Shown: positions 7,927-16,604 of the stretch, one piece after another
Position numbering within the stretch: the first letter of the stretch is position 1
Layout of the letters: every line of letters begins with the position of its first letter
Origin: Proteobacteria bacterium ST_bin12
Lineage (GTDB): Bacteria; Pseudomonadota; Gammaproteobacteria; Burkholderiales; Methylophilaceae
Assembly (NCBI GenBank): GCA_002083635.1
Contig: MSXP01000007.1
Location: 186,001-250,000 of the forward strand
Reading direction: 5' to 3'
DNA: 64,000 nt
Notes under the pieces: generated by a model
Seen by the model: only the letters and a program-made list of their open reading frames with translations
The model's database searches: none
What the model was told of the DNA's origin: nothing
Made by a program: the position numbers and the translations under genes

Positions 7927-8676
7927 TTAGCATTGACGCGCTAAATGGTTGAATTTGTTGTGTTCATACAACAGTTTTTTTACTTTTACAACTTTATTCA
8001 TCACCAAACTGTTACTACGCGCATCAGCTTCACAAACTCCGCCCCTAAAACCAATATAGGATGGGCCAATTGTTGTTAGACACTCTATATGTTGTGGTTT
8101 TAAAGATCCTGCCAATCCTGATTTTAATGCATTTTTTTGACAGTATTGTGTAAACATTTGTAAACGAGGAATCGTACAAATTTCAAATAGATTTTGATGC
8201 TTTGCGCTGGTGTCTAACATTGCACCATAAAACCCCAACTTTTTTAATAATTCAAGCTGTATTAAATCAATTTTTTGATCTGCAAAAAATACAGCAACCA
8301 GCTTAATATCAGGATTTACATCGATAATTTTCTGTATATCTAAGTAATTTTGCCAATTTGATATTATTTCAAAAGTTGAAATAGCAACTTTGATAATATC
8401 CACTTTGATTAATGCTCTTTCCAAAATGCTATTGATCAGTGACTCCATATCAATGTGGTGCTCGCCCACCGTAGCACTCACATTAACTGGCAAAGAATCG
8501 TTCATCATATTGATATTGTGTTGCTGAATTTGGCGAACGATTTGTGTGCTTAGTGCTAAATCTAAAGCGCCTAAAGCACCATTTTCAGGATCTTTTAAAT
8601 CAATAATATCAACACCAGCTTCTAATGCAATTAACGCCTCTTCAACACTTTTAACACTAACCAAAAGCTGCGTCAT
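7927..8676 (-). CDS. mfnB: (5-formylfuran-3-yl)methyl phosphate synthase, methanofuran biosynthesis
   Basis: MfnB (DUF556 family) condenses two glyceraldehyde-3-phosphate molecules into the furan precursor of methanofuran. The start at ATG 8676 gives 249 residues and overlaps the DUF447 stop by four bases (ATGA); longer in-frame extensions upstream would lie inside DUF447. The N-terminus MTQLLVSVKSVEEALIALEAG followed by DIIDLKDP places a lysine at residue 28, matching the Schiff-base lysine known in the archaeal enzyme. A TIM-barrel pattern follows, with GAMLDTSAK and SGLAGSLK motifs. It is the last gene of a minus-strand set of C1-cofactor genes. In methylotrophs this cofactor is the substrate of the Fhc complex, encoded here at 48-53 kb. 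Confidence 0.9.
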   Translation of the reverse strand: MTQLLVSVKSVEEALIALEAGVDIIDLKDPENGALGALDLALSTQIVRQIQQHNINMMNDSLPVNVSATVGEHHIDMESLINSILERALIKVDIIKVAISTFEIISNWQNYLDIQKIIDVNPDIKLVAVFFADQKIDLIQLELLKKLGFYGAMLDTSAKHQNLFEICTIPRLQMFTQYCQKNALKSGLAGSLKPQHIECLTTIGPSYIGFRGGVCEADARSNSLVMNKVVKVKKLLYEHNKFNHLARQC

Positions 8677-9248
8677 GACTGCTCTCGCTTTTCTGATGTA
8701 GCATAAAATTGATTCGTTTTTTCTAGCAACCAAGTCCATGCCAGCAACTCATGTTCACCTGCGGTTTTATCAATCGCAATTTGAAGATATTGTATTTCAG
8801 ATTGAATTTTTTCTTGTGGCAGCATGTGCAAGCGGCTCACCAAAACAGCCATCTCAATGACTGCCGCCTGCGCACGATTAAAGCCATTAAATGGGCGATG
8901 ATGTTGTGCATATATTTTTTGCATCACCAGTTGCGGCCTCAATGCATCATCACGCACTTCAATTAAAGCCAATTCCACATGCTGTAGACAATTTGCTAAC
9001 CTAAAACCGTTAACTTGATTGGCTTGTTGCAATTGCCAAGCCTGCCGATTCGTTAATGCAGCAGCAAACACGCGTACGTCATCTGTCATGTTCATGACAG
9101 CTTGTTTACAAAGCAATATATTAGTTAAGGTGGTAGATGGCTTATAAGGGGAAATAAGCACATGATCACCCTCATATCGGACACCAAAAGGCGTTACATG
9201 TGGAGCGCCATCGGCATTAATACTAGTAATAATGGTTTCAAAAATCAT
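8673..9248 (-). CDS. DUF447 family protein of the H4MPT/methanofuran cluster
   Basis: A 191-residue protein matching DUF447, a split-barrel, flavin-reductase-like fold found in methanogens and in bacteria that use tetrahydromethanopterin. The start MIFETIITSINADGAPHVTPFGV and the SPYKPSTTLTNI segment resemble FMN-binding barrels. The C-terminal half is helical and lacks recognisable catalytic motifs. It is translationally coupled to mfnB downstream (four-base overlap) and lies 11 bp after the dihydropteroate-synthase-like gene. A role in cofactor biosynthesis is inferred from this context and from co-occurrence in H4MPT users; the reaction is unknown to me. Confidence 0.82.
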   Translation of the reverse strand: MIFETIITSINADGAPHVTPFGVRYEGDHVLISPYKPSTTLTNILLCKQAVMNMTDDVRVFAAALTNRQAWQLQQANQVNGFRLANCLQHVELALIEVRDDALRPQLVMQKIYAQHHRPFNGFNRAQAAVIEMAVLVSRLHMLPQEKIQSEIQYLQIAIDKTAGEHELLAWTWLLEKTNQFYATSEKREQS

Positions 9249-9259
9249 CTTTATTTATC

Positions 9260-10684
9260 TTATTTACTATCTTTTTGCTGTTTTTCTTTTAAAGATGCTT
9301 CGCGATGACTTTTTCTATCATCCAGATTTTCTACTTCACTTGAAACGCCCCAATCAAGGGCTTCATCTTGCACGTAACGCTTTTTAAGCTGCCAAGCAAT
9401 TTGCGCGCGCGCTAGCTCTACACCTAAATAAAACGCATGCGAAGCATCATTTTGTACACCCAAATTCGGATAAAACGCAAAAGGATCTACAGCTTGCAGC
9501 AAACCATCACGGTTATACACATGCACACCCTTTTCACTGACCATAATCCTAAAACTAGGATCTTTAATTTGCGCTGCAAACTCTGATACTTCTACTGCGT
9601 TATATGGAAATGGTTTTCTGTCGTGCAACCCTAGTAAACCATTGCTATAGCCTCTTGGCAGCCTGTCATCCAGCCTTGCGCGATACATCACGCGCCGCGC
9701 ATTATCGGCTTCGGCAATTGCATTCACTGCATGCGGGCTTACCGATGTGGCCAGCACCGCCTGAATATTCAACTCGCTAATTAAACCAAATAAAATCGCA
9801 TTAATACCTGTGGTATCAGCATCGGTTAATTCTGTTAAATTACCAATCCCCATCATTATTTGAATCTGCGGATACTTTTTGCGTAGTTTGTGATAACGCA
9901 CAATCGAATCTGCCAACCCAAAATGAATCGGGTCTAGAATCGCATCCGCAATAAACGGTTTATCCTGCTTAAGACAATATTCAATCGCACGATACAGCGA
10001 TGCCATATTGCCCGGTTTCGCTGGGATTAAAATCGGTATAGCGGCTACTTCATCGGCAATCCATAATGTTTTTTCGGTCAAACTTAACAGATAATCAGCA
10101 CCTGATTTTCCTGCCAGCAGCAAATCGTCTGACCGCATAGAATCCACACTCACTTTTAAACCAGCGGCCTTTAATGCTTGAATAGACTCTGTTAAATGCG
10201 TAAAAGATTTGCCAGGCAAACATCCCAAATCAATCACGTTTGCACCTTGCGTCTGAAAGTGCAGCGCTTTTTTAAGAATAGCATCGACCGTTAAATCAGG
10301 CGCATCGACAATTTCTGCAAAAATTTGCACAGAATATTGGATTAAGTCTGGCTCAACGCCTTGATGACCAAAGTATTGTGGCAGGTCTTTTAAGTCTTTT
10401 GGTCCACGCTCAACAGGAATGCCATATTGACGGTGCAATTGACTTAAATCACCTTGGCACAGACCCGGCAAAATCATTTTATTGGCATCACCCGTATTTT
10501 TTAATCGGCGCGCGATTAAATCTGGCGTCATTAAAGCCGCAACAGATACACCGATTTGCTCTACACGGTATTTGAATTGAGGTGGCTTAGGATTTTTATC
10601 CGATGGAGTTTGAATATCTTGCAACACTTTATGTAGACTTTTTTCAGCCAACTTACCTGTTACAAAGAGTAGCTTTTCAGCCAT
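9260..10684 (-). CDS. Dihydropteroate-synthase-like protein of H4MPT biosynthesis (DUF6513 type)
   Basis: A 474-residue protein. An N-terminal domain (about 1-115; MAEKLLFVTGKLAEKSL...) is followed by a TIM-barrel pterin-binding-like domain. In that barrel ANVIDLGCLPGKSF and LKVSVDSMRSDD stand where dihydropteroate synthase has its conserved aspartate/asparagine-rich loops. The C-terminal ~100 residues are specific to this family. Such genes travel with tetrahydromethanopterin genes in methylotrophs and methanogens and are thought to act in pterin assembly, but the exact step is not settled. It starts two bases after the stop of the flavoprotein gene upstream, so they are surely co-transcribed. 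It is not the folate-pathway FolP, which is shorter. Confidence 0.82.
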   Translation of the reverse strand: MAEKLLFVTGKLAEKSLHKVLQDIQTPSDKNPKPPQFKYRVEQIGVSVAALMTPDLIARRLKNTGDANKMILPGLCQGDLSQLHRQYGIPVERGPKDLKDLPQYFGHQGVEPDLIQYSVQIFAEIVDAPDLTVDAILKKALHFQTQGANVIDLGCLPGKSFTHLTESIQALKAAGLKVSVDSMRSDDLLLAGKSGADYLLSLTEKTLWIADEVAAIPILIPAKPGNMASLYRAIEYCLKQDKPFIADAILDPIHFGLADSIVRYHKLRKKYPQIQIMMGIGNLTELTDADTTGINAILFGLISELNIQAVLATSVSPHAVNAIAEADNARRVMYRARLDDRLPRGYSNGLLGLHDRKPFPYNAVEVSEFAAQIKDPSFRIMVSEKGVHVYNRDGLLQAVDPFAFYPNLGVQNDASHAFYLGVELARAQIAWQLKKRYVQDEALDWGVSSEVENLDDRKSHREASLKEKQQKDSK

Positions 10685-10686
10685 TT

Positions 10687-11259
10687 TTACTGTTGCCCGC
10701 TATTAGCATCAAGCCGCGCGTTAACCGCTTGTTGCAGCATATCAATGCTATCCACTATTTGCGTGCTTTCAAACGTAGCCAATTTTTTCACGTTTTCTAA
10801 ATCAATTTGACGGGGAAATACTTGCACAAAATACTCACGCGGTGCTTCAGAAATAATCGCGCCGTCATCTAGCTCTGGCAACGTATCGCATGCAAATACA
10901 ATACTAGGCACGCGTGTTTTACCTGCTTGTGCATATAAATTGGTGACTAATGAATCAGAGAATCCGTAAGCCATTTTAGCGACGGTATTTGAGGTAGCAG
11001 GGGCGACTACCAATGTGTGATATTTGCCCAGATAAAACAGCTCAACTGGCACGCTGCTTGCCGTTTTATCTTGATAAACTCTGTGACCAGTCGCATCTAG
11101 CTGTGCCTGAAAACCATATTGCTTAATGATTTCGGCAGCGGCTTTACTTAAATAGACATCAACGTTTTCAATGGTTTGCAGATAATCAAGGCATTCGCGT
11201 AGGTAGTGCCCAGAGCCAGTTATTGCCCAAGCGAGACGTTGATTTTTACTATTTGCCAT
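10687..11259 (-). CDS. Flavoprotein, dihydromethanopterin reductase DmrB/AfpA-like
   Basis: A 190-residue protein of the flavoprotein family. The N-terminal motif LAWAITGSGHYLRE and the central VVAPATSNTVAKMAYGFSDSL motif are the FMN-binding signatures of the family that includes archaeal AfpA and DmrB. DmrB reduces dihydromethanopterin to tetrahydromethanopterin, the last step of cofactor synthesis. Its position in front of the dihydropteroate-synthase-like, DUF447 and mfnB genes supports that role here, as inference. ATG 11259 is preferred; a TTG at 11268 overlapping the upstream stop is an alternative. A different flavin-dependent reductase or decarboxylase of the same fold remains possible. 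Confidence 0.8.
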   Translation of the reverse strand: MANSKNQRLAWAITGSGHYLRECLDYLQTIENVDVYLSKAAAEIIKQYGFQAQLDATGHRVYQDKTASSVPVELFYLGKYHTLVVAPATSNTVAKMAYGFSDSLVTNLYAQAGKTRVPSIVFACDTLPELDDGAIISEAPREYFVQVFPRQIDLENVKKLATFESTQIVDSIDMLQQAVNARLDANSGQQ

Positions 11260-11264
11260 TGCGC

Positions 11265-11504
11265 TCAAGAATAAGCAAATGTTACCCCAATCAACATAAT
11301 GATTATCGAAATTGTAAAAATTGCATCAATTCTGTTGGCAAGCCATGCTGGACTGTAAAAACTTCTGTTTTTTAATAACCAAGTTTTTATTGGATTATGT
11401 TCACTGAGGCTGTTTTCCAGTGTTGAAAATGACTTAATTAATAATTTTGCTAAAAGTAAAAAAATTATAGGCAGAAAGAAAAGATTAATTAAAGTGAAAG
11501 TCAT
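11265..11504 (-). CDS. Small two-helix membrane protein, unknown function
   Basis: A 79-residue product with two hydrophobic stretches, about residues 3-22 (LINLFFLPIIFLLLAKLLI) and 61-77 (IDAIFTISIIIMLIGVTFA). A polar, basic middle (~35-58) separates them. I do not recognise the family. The gene fits tightly between purA (2 bp upstream) and the flavoprotein gene, which starts within about 6 bp. That packing argues for a real gene in the same transcript, although its base composition is more AT-rich than its neighbours. The ribosome-binding site is weak. Both ends are probably cytoplasmic or both periplasmic; no catalytic motif is visible. Confidence 0.5.
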   Translation of the reverse strand: MTFTLINLFFLPIIFLLLAKLLIKSFSTLENSLSEHNPIKTWLLKNRSFYSPAWLANRIDAIFTISIIIMLIGVTFAYS

Positions 11505-11506
11505 GC

Positions 11507-12844
11507 TTAATTAAAAGGATGTTCAATAATAATTGTCTCATCGCGCTCTGGGCCAGTAGATACAATCGCGATTGGCACACCACACAACGCTTCTAAACGT
11601 TTAAGGTAATGCTGCGCATTTTTAGGCAAGCCATCCCATGTCTTCACGCCAAAGGTATTTTCTTTCCAGCCTGCTACCGTTTCATAGATTGGTTTGCAAC
11701 GCGCCACATCATCAGCGCCTACTGGCAACATATCCACCACTTTGCCGTCTAGCTCATAGCCAGTGCAAATATCTAAGCTTTCAATACCATCCAACACATC
11801 TAGCTTAGTAATACACAAGCCTGTTAAGCCATTAATTCTGGCAGAGCGGCGCAATGCAGCTGCATCAAACCAACCGCAGCGGCGTTTACGTTTGGTCACT
11901 GTGCCAATTTCTTGGCCTTTATTAGACATTTGATGGCCAGGGCAATTTTCTGTTTCAATATCAAGCTCGCTGGGGAAAGGGCCACCGCCAACTCTGGTTG
12001 TGTAAGCTTTGGTAATGCCCAGCACGTAATGCAACATATTGGCGCCCACACCAGTACCCGCAGAAGCTTGGCCTGCGATACAGTTGCTTGAAGTCACGTA
12101 TGGATAAGTACCATGATCAATATCTAATAAAGTACCCTGCGCACCTTCAAACAACAGGTTTTCGCCTCTGGCGTTGGCCGCATACAGTTCAGCTGAAATA
12201 TCAGCAATCATCGGTTTTAATGCAATCGCATGCGCCATGCTGGCATCGTATTGCTGATTAAAATCAACGGCTTTTGAGCCTAAATAATTAGTCAAAACAA
12301 AATTGTGATAATCCATCACTTCTTTTAATTTTTCGGCAAAACGCCCTGGATAAAACAAATCGTAAACACGCAAAGCTCTGCGCGCGACTTTATCTTCATA
12401 GGTTGGACCTATGCCTTTGCCAGTTGTGCCAATTTTAATGGCGCGTTTAGCTTCGCGTGCTGTGTCTAGCGCTACGTGATGGCTTAAAATCAACGGGCAT
12501 CCTGGGCTGACTTTTAGACGACTCTTCACTTCCAAGCCATCTTTTTCCAGTGCAGCGATTTCGCCTATTAAATGACCAGCATCTAGCACAACACCATTGC
12601 CGATATAGCAGTTAACACCCGCACGCACAATGCCTGATGGCACAAGATTCAACTTATACACGCGCTGCGCATCACCTTGGCCAACAACCAAAGTGTGGCC
12701 TGCGTTATGTCCGCCCTGGAAGCGCACAACACCTTGTGCATGGTCGGTCAGCCAATCAACGATTTTTCCTTTACCCTCATCGCCCCATTGTGTTCCAATC
12801 ACAACCACGTTTTTAGCAGAGTTTTTTACTGAATTTTGCGCCAT
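11507..12844 (-). CDS. purA: Adenylosuccinate synthetase
   Basis: This enzyme joins IMP and aspartate with GTP hydrolysis in the first committed step to AMP. The 445-residue product has the N-terminal GTQWGDEGKGKIVDWL motif (about residues 17-32), the GHNAGHTLV segment and the GTTGKGIGPTYEDK motif. It also has LFEGAQGTLLDIDHGTYPYV and the C-terminal RRCGWFDAAALR. About 13 residues precede the usual start of homologues; ATG 12844 is kept because a later ATG would cut the conserved strand. hisZ lies upstream, as is usual in betaproteobacteria, and C1-cofactor genes lie downstream, which is less usual. Confidence 0.97.
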   Translation of the reverse strand: MAQNSVKNSAKNVVVIGTQWGDEGKGKIVDWLTDHAQGVVRFQGGHNAGHTLVVGQGDAQRVYKLNLVPSGIVRAGVNCYIGNGVVLDAGHLIGEIAALEKDGLEVKSRLKVSPGCPLILSHHVALDTAREAKRAIKIGTTGKGIGPTYEDKVARRALRVYDLFYPGRFAEKLKEVMDYHNFVLTNYLGSKAVDFNQQYDASMAHAIALKPMIADISAELYAANARGENLLFEGAQGTLLDIDHGTYPYVTSSNCIAGQASAGTGVGANMLHYVLGITKAYTTRVGGGPFPSELDIETENCPGHQMSNKGQEIGTVTKRKRRCGWFDAAALRRSARINGLTGLCITKLDVLDGIESLDICTGYELDGKVVDMLPVGADDVARCKPIYETVAGWKENTFGVKTWDGLPKNAQHYLKRLEALCGVPIAIVSTGPERDETIIIEHPFN

Positions 12845-12893
12845 AGCTTTTACTTAACCGATTTTTAGACTGAAATATGAATGTGATTAATAA

Positions 12894-14048
12894 TTATAAA
12901 GGCTGGATTTGCCATTGACCCTTAGCATAAATTAATTGCTTATCGCAATTGAGCTCGGCCATATCAATTGCAGAGTTTGGTAACGCATGTATCACAATTT
13001 GACCTTGCGCGCGCAATGCTTCAATTGCGCCTAAAAGTGCTTTATCATCGTTTGCGGGCGCTAAAATCGCCTTTGCACTTGTTGCAGGCGCCAATGCCGT
13101 CACTGCACCACGCAAATCCAAACTAAAACCTGTTGCAGGGCGCGCGCGACCAAAAACCAAGCCCACTTCATCATAGCGTCCACCTAATACAATTGGCCCT
13201 GTGTAGCCTTTTGCATAAGCGGCAAACACAATGCCACTATGGTAGTGATAGCCGCGCAACTCGCTCAAATCAAACGATACTTGCACATTTAAATCGGATA
13301 ACTGTGCTGCAACACTGCTTAAATCTGCCAAAGCTTTAACAATCGTATCAATTTTAGGCAATTGCAGTGCAGCTTTTTGCAGCACAGTAACATCGCCATT
13401 TAAGTCGGTTAAATCAATCAAGGCTTTTTTAATATTAGTATCTAAATCTTGTGCCAACGTAGCCACACTGGCCTTATCTTTGCTTTGTAATGCATTGTAT
13501 AAATCCTGTTCTAAATTAGCAGAGATATTGCCCGCTTTTACTAAAGCTTCAAAAATAGCAACATGGCTAAAGTCAATGTGCAGCTCTTTTAAACCTAATG
13601 CTTGCAAAGCTTTAATCATTAAGCGATGAATTTCAATGTCGCTTTCAATTCCTGCATGTCCAAATAACTCAGCACCCAATTGTAATGGCTCGCGTGTGCG
13701 CGCTAAACCATCTGGCTTGGTGCGCAAAACGGTGCCTGCGTAGCAAAGTCGCGACACACCTTGATGATTGAGCATATGCGCATCAATACGCGCTGCTTGC
13801 GGCGTCATATCGGCGCGAATGCCCATCAAACGGCCAGTGAGTTGATCAACTACTTTGAAAGTCGCCAAATCTAAATCATGGCCAGTACCTGTAATTAACG
13901 ACTCTAAGTATTCCAGTGTTGGTGGAATAATGTATTGATAGCCATGAACCTTGAATAAATCCAACAATTCACGACGCAATGACTCAATACGTGCAGCCTC
14001 AGCAGGCAACACGTCTTCAATATATTCAGGGAGCAACCAATTACGCAT
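12894..14048 (-). CDS. hisZ: ATP phosphoribosyltransferase regulatory subunit HisZ
   Basis: HisZ is a catalytically inactive paralogue of histidyl-tRNA synthetase that pairs with the short form of HisG in histidine synthesis. The 384-residue protein has motif-2-like elements (GIRADMTPQAARIDAHML and CYAGTVLRT) but lacks the anticodon-binding domain of HisS, as expected. The short-form hisG should be elsewhere in the genome. The order hisZ-purA behind the hfl genes is the normal betaproteobacterial arrangement. The true hisS is at 39.7-40.9 kb, so the two paralogues are both present in this window. Confidence 0.93.
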   Translation of the reverse strand: MRNWLLPEYIEDVLPAEAARIESLRRELLDLFKVHGYQYIIPPTLEYLESLITGTGHDLDLATFKVVDQLTGRLMGIRADMTPQAARIDAHMLNHQGVSRLCYAGTVLRTKPDGLARTREPLQLGAELFGHAGIESDIEIHRLMIKALQALGLKELHIDFSHVAIFEALVKAGNISANLEQDLYNALQSKDKASVATLAQDLDTNIKKALIDLTDLNGDVTVLQKAALQLPKIDTIVKALADLSSVAAQLSDLNVQVSFDLSELRGYHYHSGIVFAAYAKGYTGPIVLGGRYDEVGLVFGRARPATGFSLDLRGAVTALAPATSAKAILAPANDDKALLGAIEALRAQGQIVIHALPNSAIDMAELNCDKQLIYAKGQWQIQPL

Positions 14049-14085
14049 GATTTAGTTTTAATTCGGGTTTAGTGAAGCTTTTGAA

Positions 14086-14130
14086 AGCGATAAAATCTTA
14101 TTTTTGACTACAATTCAAGATTTTATCGCT
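14086..14130 (-). terminator. Perfect 14-bp inverted repeat between DUF2065 and hisZ genes
   Basis: AGCGATAAAATCTT at 14086-14099 is the exact inverse of 14117-14130, with a 17-nt loop. A partial third copy of the arm (ATCGCTATTTG) lies near 14164-14174. It may terminate the hfl transcript before hisZ or be a processing site. The T-run after it is poor, so termination is only likely. Confidence 0.45.
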
Positions 14131-14228
14131 ATTTGGGGGTTTTGTAGATATTAATTTGTTTTAATCGCTATTTGCGCGATGTGATTTTGTGTAGAAATAT
14201 AAATATTAAAGCAAAAAATTAAACCATC

Positions 14229-14414
14229 TTATTTTGATAACCAGAAAAGTAAAGCGCCACCAGCAATTGAAAATAAGCCCACAAAACGCAGTTGACCATC
14301 TTTCAATGCCACCATGCGCTTAAATGTTTCGCGCCAAGCTTGTGGTGCAATTAAAGGCAATATTCCTTCTAAAATTAACACCAAGCCCAGCGCGGTAATT
14401 AAAGTGGCATTCAT
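14229..14414 (-). CDS. DUF2065 family small membrane protein (YjeT-like)
   Basis: A 61-residue protein with two predicted transmembrane helices: residues 5-23 (LITALGLVLILEGILPLIA) and 42-59 (LRFVGLFSIAGGALLFWL). They are joined by an amphipathic APQAWRETFKRM segment, the pattern of the DUF2065 family. It sits 28 bp after hflC, exactly where YjeT-like genes sit in many proteobacteria, between hflC and purA or hisZ. Its function is unknown; a link to the HflKC membrane complex is suggested only by position. Confidence 0.85.
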   Translation of the reverse strand: MNATLITALGLVLILEGILPLIAPQAWRETFKRMVALKDGQLRFVGLFSIAGGALLFWLSK

Positions 14415-14442
14415 CTGCTAGTAAAAATTAGTTTATATCAGC

Positions 14443-15318
14443 TTACTTACCGCCGCCTGCGCTACGCATATATTTAAAGAAATCAGATTTTGGATCTAAC
14501 ACCATGACATCTGATTTGCTTTTAAAGCTGTTTTTATAGGCTTCTTGGCTACGATAAAACGCATAGAATTCTGGGTTTTTACTGTAAGCGTTAGAATAAA
14601 TTTCGGCAGCTTTTGCATCGCCCTCACCCTTCATTTTCTGTGCATTACCAAAAGCTTCGGCAATAATAACTTCGCGTTGTTTATCCGCATCCGCACGAAT
14701 TTTTTCAGATGCGGCAGCGCCTTCTGAGCGAAGCTGGTTGGCAATACGCTTACGTTCTGCAATCATACGATCGTAAACCGATTTGCTAATATCTTCAGAA
14801 TAATCCACACGTTTTAAACGTACATCGACTACCTGAATACCGATTTGGCGGGCTTCTTTGTCGGCGCGGGCGCGCATATTATCCATAATGGCACGTCGTT
14901 CACCAGATATCACATCATGCACGGTACGTTTACCGAACTCATCACGTAACCCAGCATTCACAACCTGTGCAAGGCGATCTTCCGCCGCTCTTTCACCACC
15001 TTCTTTAACTGACACATAGTATTTTGATGGATCAATAATGCGCCATTTAACAAATGAGTCTACTGTCATGGTTTTATTTTCGCTGGTAATAATCTCAGCA
15101 GGCTGCTCATAATCCAAGGTCAGAATGCGCTTATCAAAATACTTCAAATCGTCTAACAAGGGCACTTTGAAAAACAATCCAGGATCTTTGTGGACCGAGA
15201 CAATTTCACCCAGTCTAAACACCAACGCATATTCACGTTGATCAACCGTAAAGAAAGACATGGTTAATATCACCAGCAAAGCAAACAATCCAACTAAATA
15301 AATACCTATATTTTTCAT
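14443..15318 (-). CDS. hflC: HflC, SPFH-domain membrane protease modulator
   Basis: HflC and HflK form a large periplasm-facing cage in the inner membrane that encloses and regulates the FtsH protease. The 291-residue protein has one N-terminal membrane anchor (IGIYLVGLFALLVILTMSFF, residues 4-23) and an SPFH/prohibitin domain (DQREYALVFRLGEIV...). A charged coiled-coil region follows (RMIAERKRIANQLRSEGAA), then the YRSQEAYKNS segment near the end. It follows hflK by 53 bp on the minus strand, with the DUF2065 gene downstream. All features are usual for HflC. Confidence 0.96.
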   Translation of the reverse strand: MKNIGIYLVGLFALLVILTMSFFTVDQREYALVFRLGEIVSVHKDPGLFFKVPLLDDLKYFDKRILTLDYEQPAEIITSENKTMTVDSFVKWRIIDPSKYYVSVKEGGERAAEDRLAQVVNAGLRDEFGKRTVHDVISGERRAIMDNMRARADKEARQIGIQVVDVRLKRVDYSEDISKSVYDRMIAERKRIANQLRSEGAAASEKIRADADKQREVIIAEAFGNAQKMKGEGDAKAAEIYSNAYSKNPEFYAFYRSQEAYKNSFKSKSDVMVLDPKSDFFKYMRSAGGGK

Positions 15319-15371
15319 TTCAGTTCTCTTTTAATTTCTTTTCAAAATAACGATAGATGAATTCAATCTTA

Positions 15372-16535
15372 CTATCGGCTATCTCTATCGCGGTTACGCA
15401 TTAAGTCACGCGCAGTATCTTCTTCAGTCTCTGGCTGCTTAATGGTGCTACTCACTGCCGCAGTTGGCGTACTGCTTGGCCCAACCGCTCCTGCTGCCAT
15501 TAATTTATCGAGCGGTAAGTACAACAAGCTATTACCGCCTTGCTGATCCACAATGACTTTGCTGGTGCTAGACATAATTTGCTCTTGAGCATCTAAATAC
15601 AAACGCTGACGTGTTACATCTGGCGCTTTGCTGTATTGCGCTAAAATTTGTTCAAAGCGGCTGGCATTACCTCGCGCTTCATTCTCCACTTTAAGTTTGT
15701 AACCAGAAGCTTCTTCTGCCAAGCGCGACGCGTTACCACGCGCTTTTGGAATCACATCATTTGCGTAAGCTTGGCCTTCGTTAATTTGACGTTGATAATC
15801 CTGATTGGCGCGGTTTACATCATCAAACGCCTCTTTTACTTGCTCAGGCGCGGCGCCTTTTTGACGCGACACACTGGTAATTAATACGCCAGACTTGTAA
15901 CTATCTAAAATAGCCTGCATGCGCTCTGAAGTATCTGGCAAACCTTTTTGCAGTAAATCATCTAGCTTACTTTTACCCACAATTTCTCTAATCGCCGTTT
16001 CAGCTGCAGACATCACGGATTCGTCGGTTGAGCGATTGTTAAAAAGGTAATCTTTTGCATTTTTTAATTTGTATTGCACAGCCACTTGCATATCGATAAT
16101 GTTTTCATCTTCAGTCAACATTAGCGCCTCTTTGGGCTGCCTTGTTTTGCCACTGGTGCCGTCGCCATTACTTCTGTAACCCACTTCTAAACGGCGAACT
16201 TGTTCCATGTTCACCACTTCGGCAGATTCAACAGGATACGGCCAGTGCCACCTCGGGCCTGGCTCTGTTGTTTCCGTGTATTTACCAAAGCGTTGTACTA
16301 CGCCTAACGAGCCTTGATCAACAATGTAAAAACCTGTTGCAAACCAAATGGCAGCAATCACTGCCAATATTGGCAAGACGGGCACATTAAAATCTTTATT
16401 GGTTGATGGCTGGCTACTATTGCCACCTTTTTTACCAAATAGGTTATTAATTTTTTGGTTTAAATCACTGAGTATCTGATCTAAATCAGGTGGGCCTTCA
16501 TTATTTTTTTGGCCAAAACCAGGAAACTTAATCAT
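15372..16535 (-). CDS. hflK: HflK, SPFH-domain membrane protease modulator
   Basis: The partner of HflC in the FtsH-associated complex. The 387-residue protein starts with a glycine- and asparagine-rich cytoplasmic part that includes PPDLDQILSDLNQKINNLFGKK. A single transmembrane helix follows (VLPILAVIAAIWFATGFYIV, about residues 51-70), then the SPFH domain (DQGSLGVVQRFGKYTET), a helical region with RGNASR repeats, and a disordered acidic tail. It lies 69 bp after hflX in the conserved hfq-hflX-hflK-hflC order. Nothing is unusual except the poorly conserved C-terminal tail normal for the family. Confidence 0.96.
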   Translation of the reverse strand: MIKFPGFGQKNNEGPPDLDQILSDLNQKINNLFGKKGGNSSQPSTNKDFNVPVLPILAVIAAIWFATGFYIVDQGSLGVVQRFGKYTETTEPGPRWHWPYPVESAEVVNMEQVRRLEVGYRSNGDGTSGKTRQPKEALMLTEDENIIDMQVAVQYKLKNAKDYLFNNRSTDESVMSAAETAIREIVGKSKLDDLLQKGLPDTSERMQAILDSYKSGVLITSVSRQKGAAPEQVKEAFDDVNRANQDYQRQINEGQAYANDVIPKARGNASRLAEEASGYKLKVENEARGNASRFEQILAQYSKAPDVTRQRLYLDAQEQIMSSTSKVIVDQQGGNSLLYLPLDKLMAAGAVGPSSTPTAAVSSTIKQPETEEDTARDLMRNRDRDSR

Positions 16536-16604
16536 GTATTGCTCCGCACATTATTACTGACAAAAATTACTAATATTTGAAAAATTGGGCATTCATCATG
16601 CATT

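Noticed and set aside
12894..14048. Calling this gene a second histidyl-tRNA synthetase
   Set aside because: It lacks the anticodon-binding domain and is linked to purA, as HisZ is; the true hisS is at 39.7-40.9 kb.
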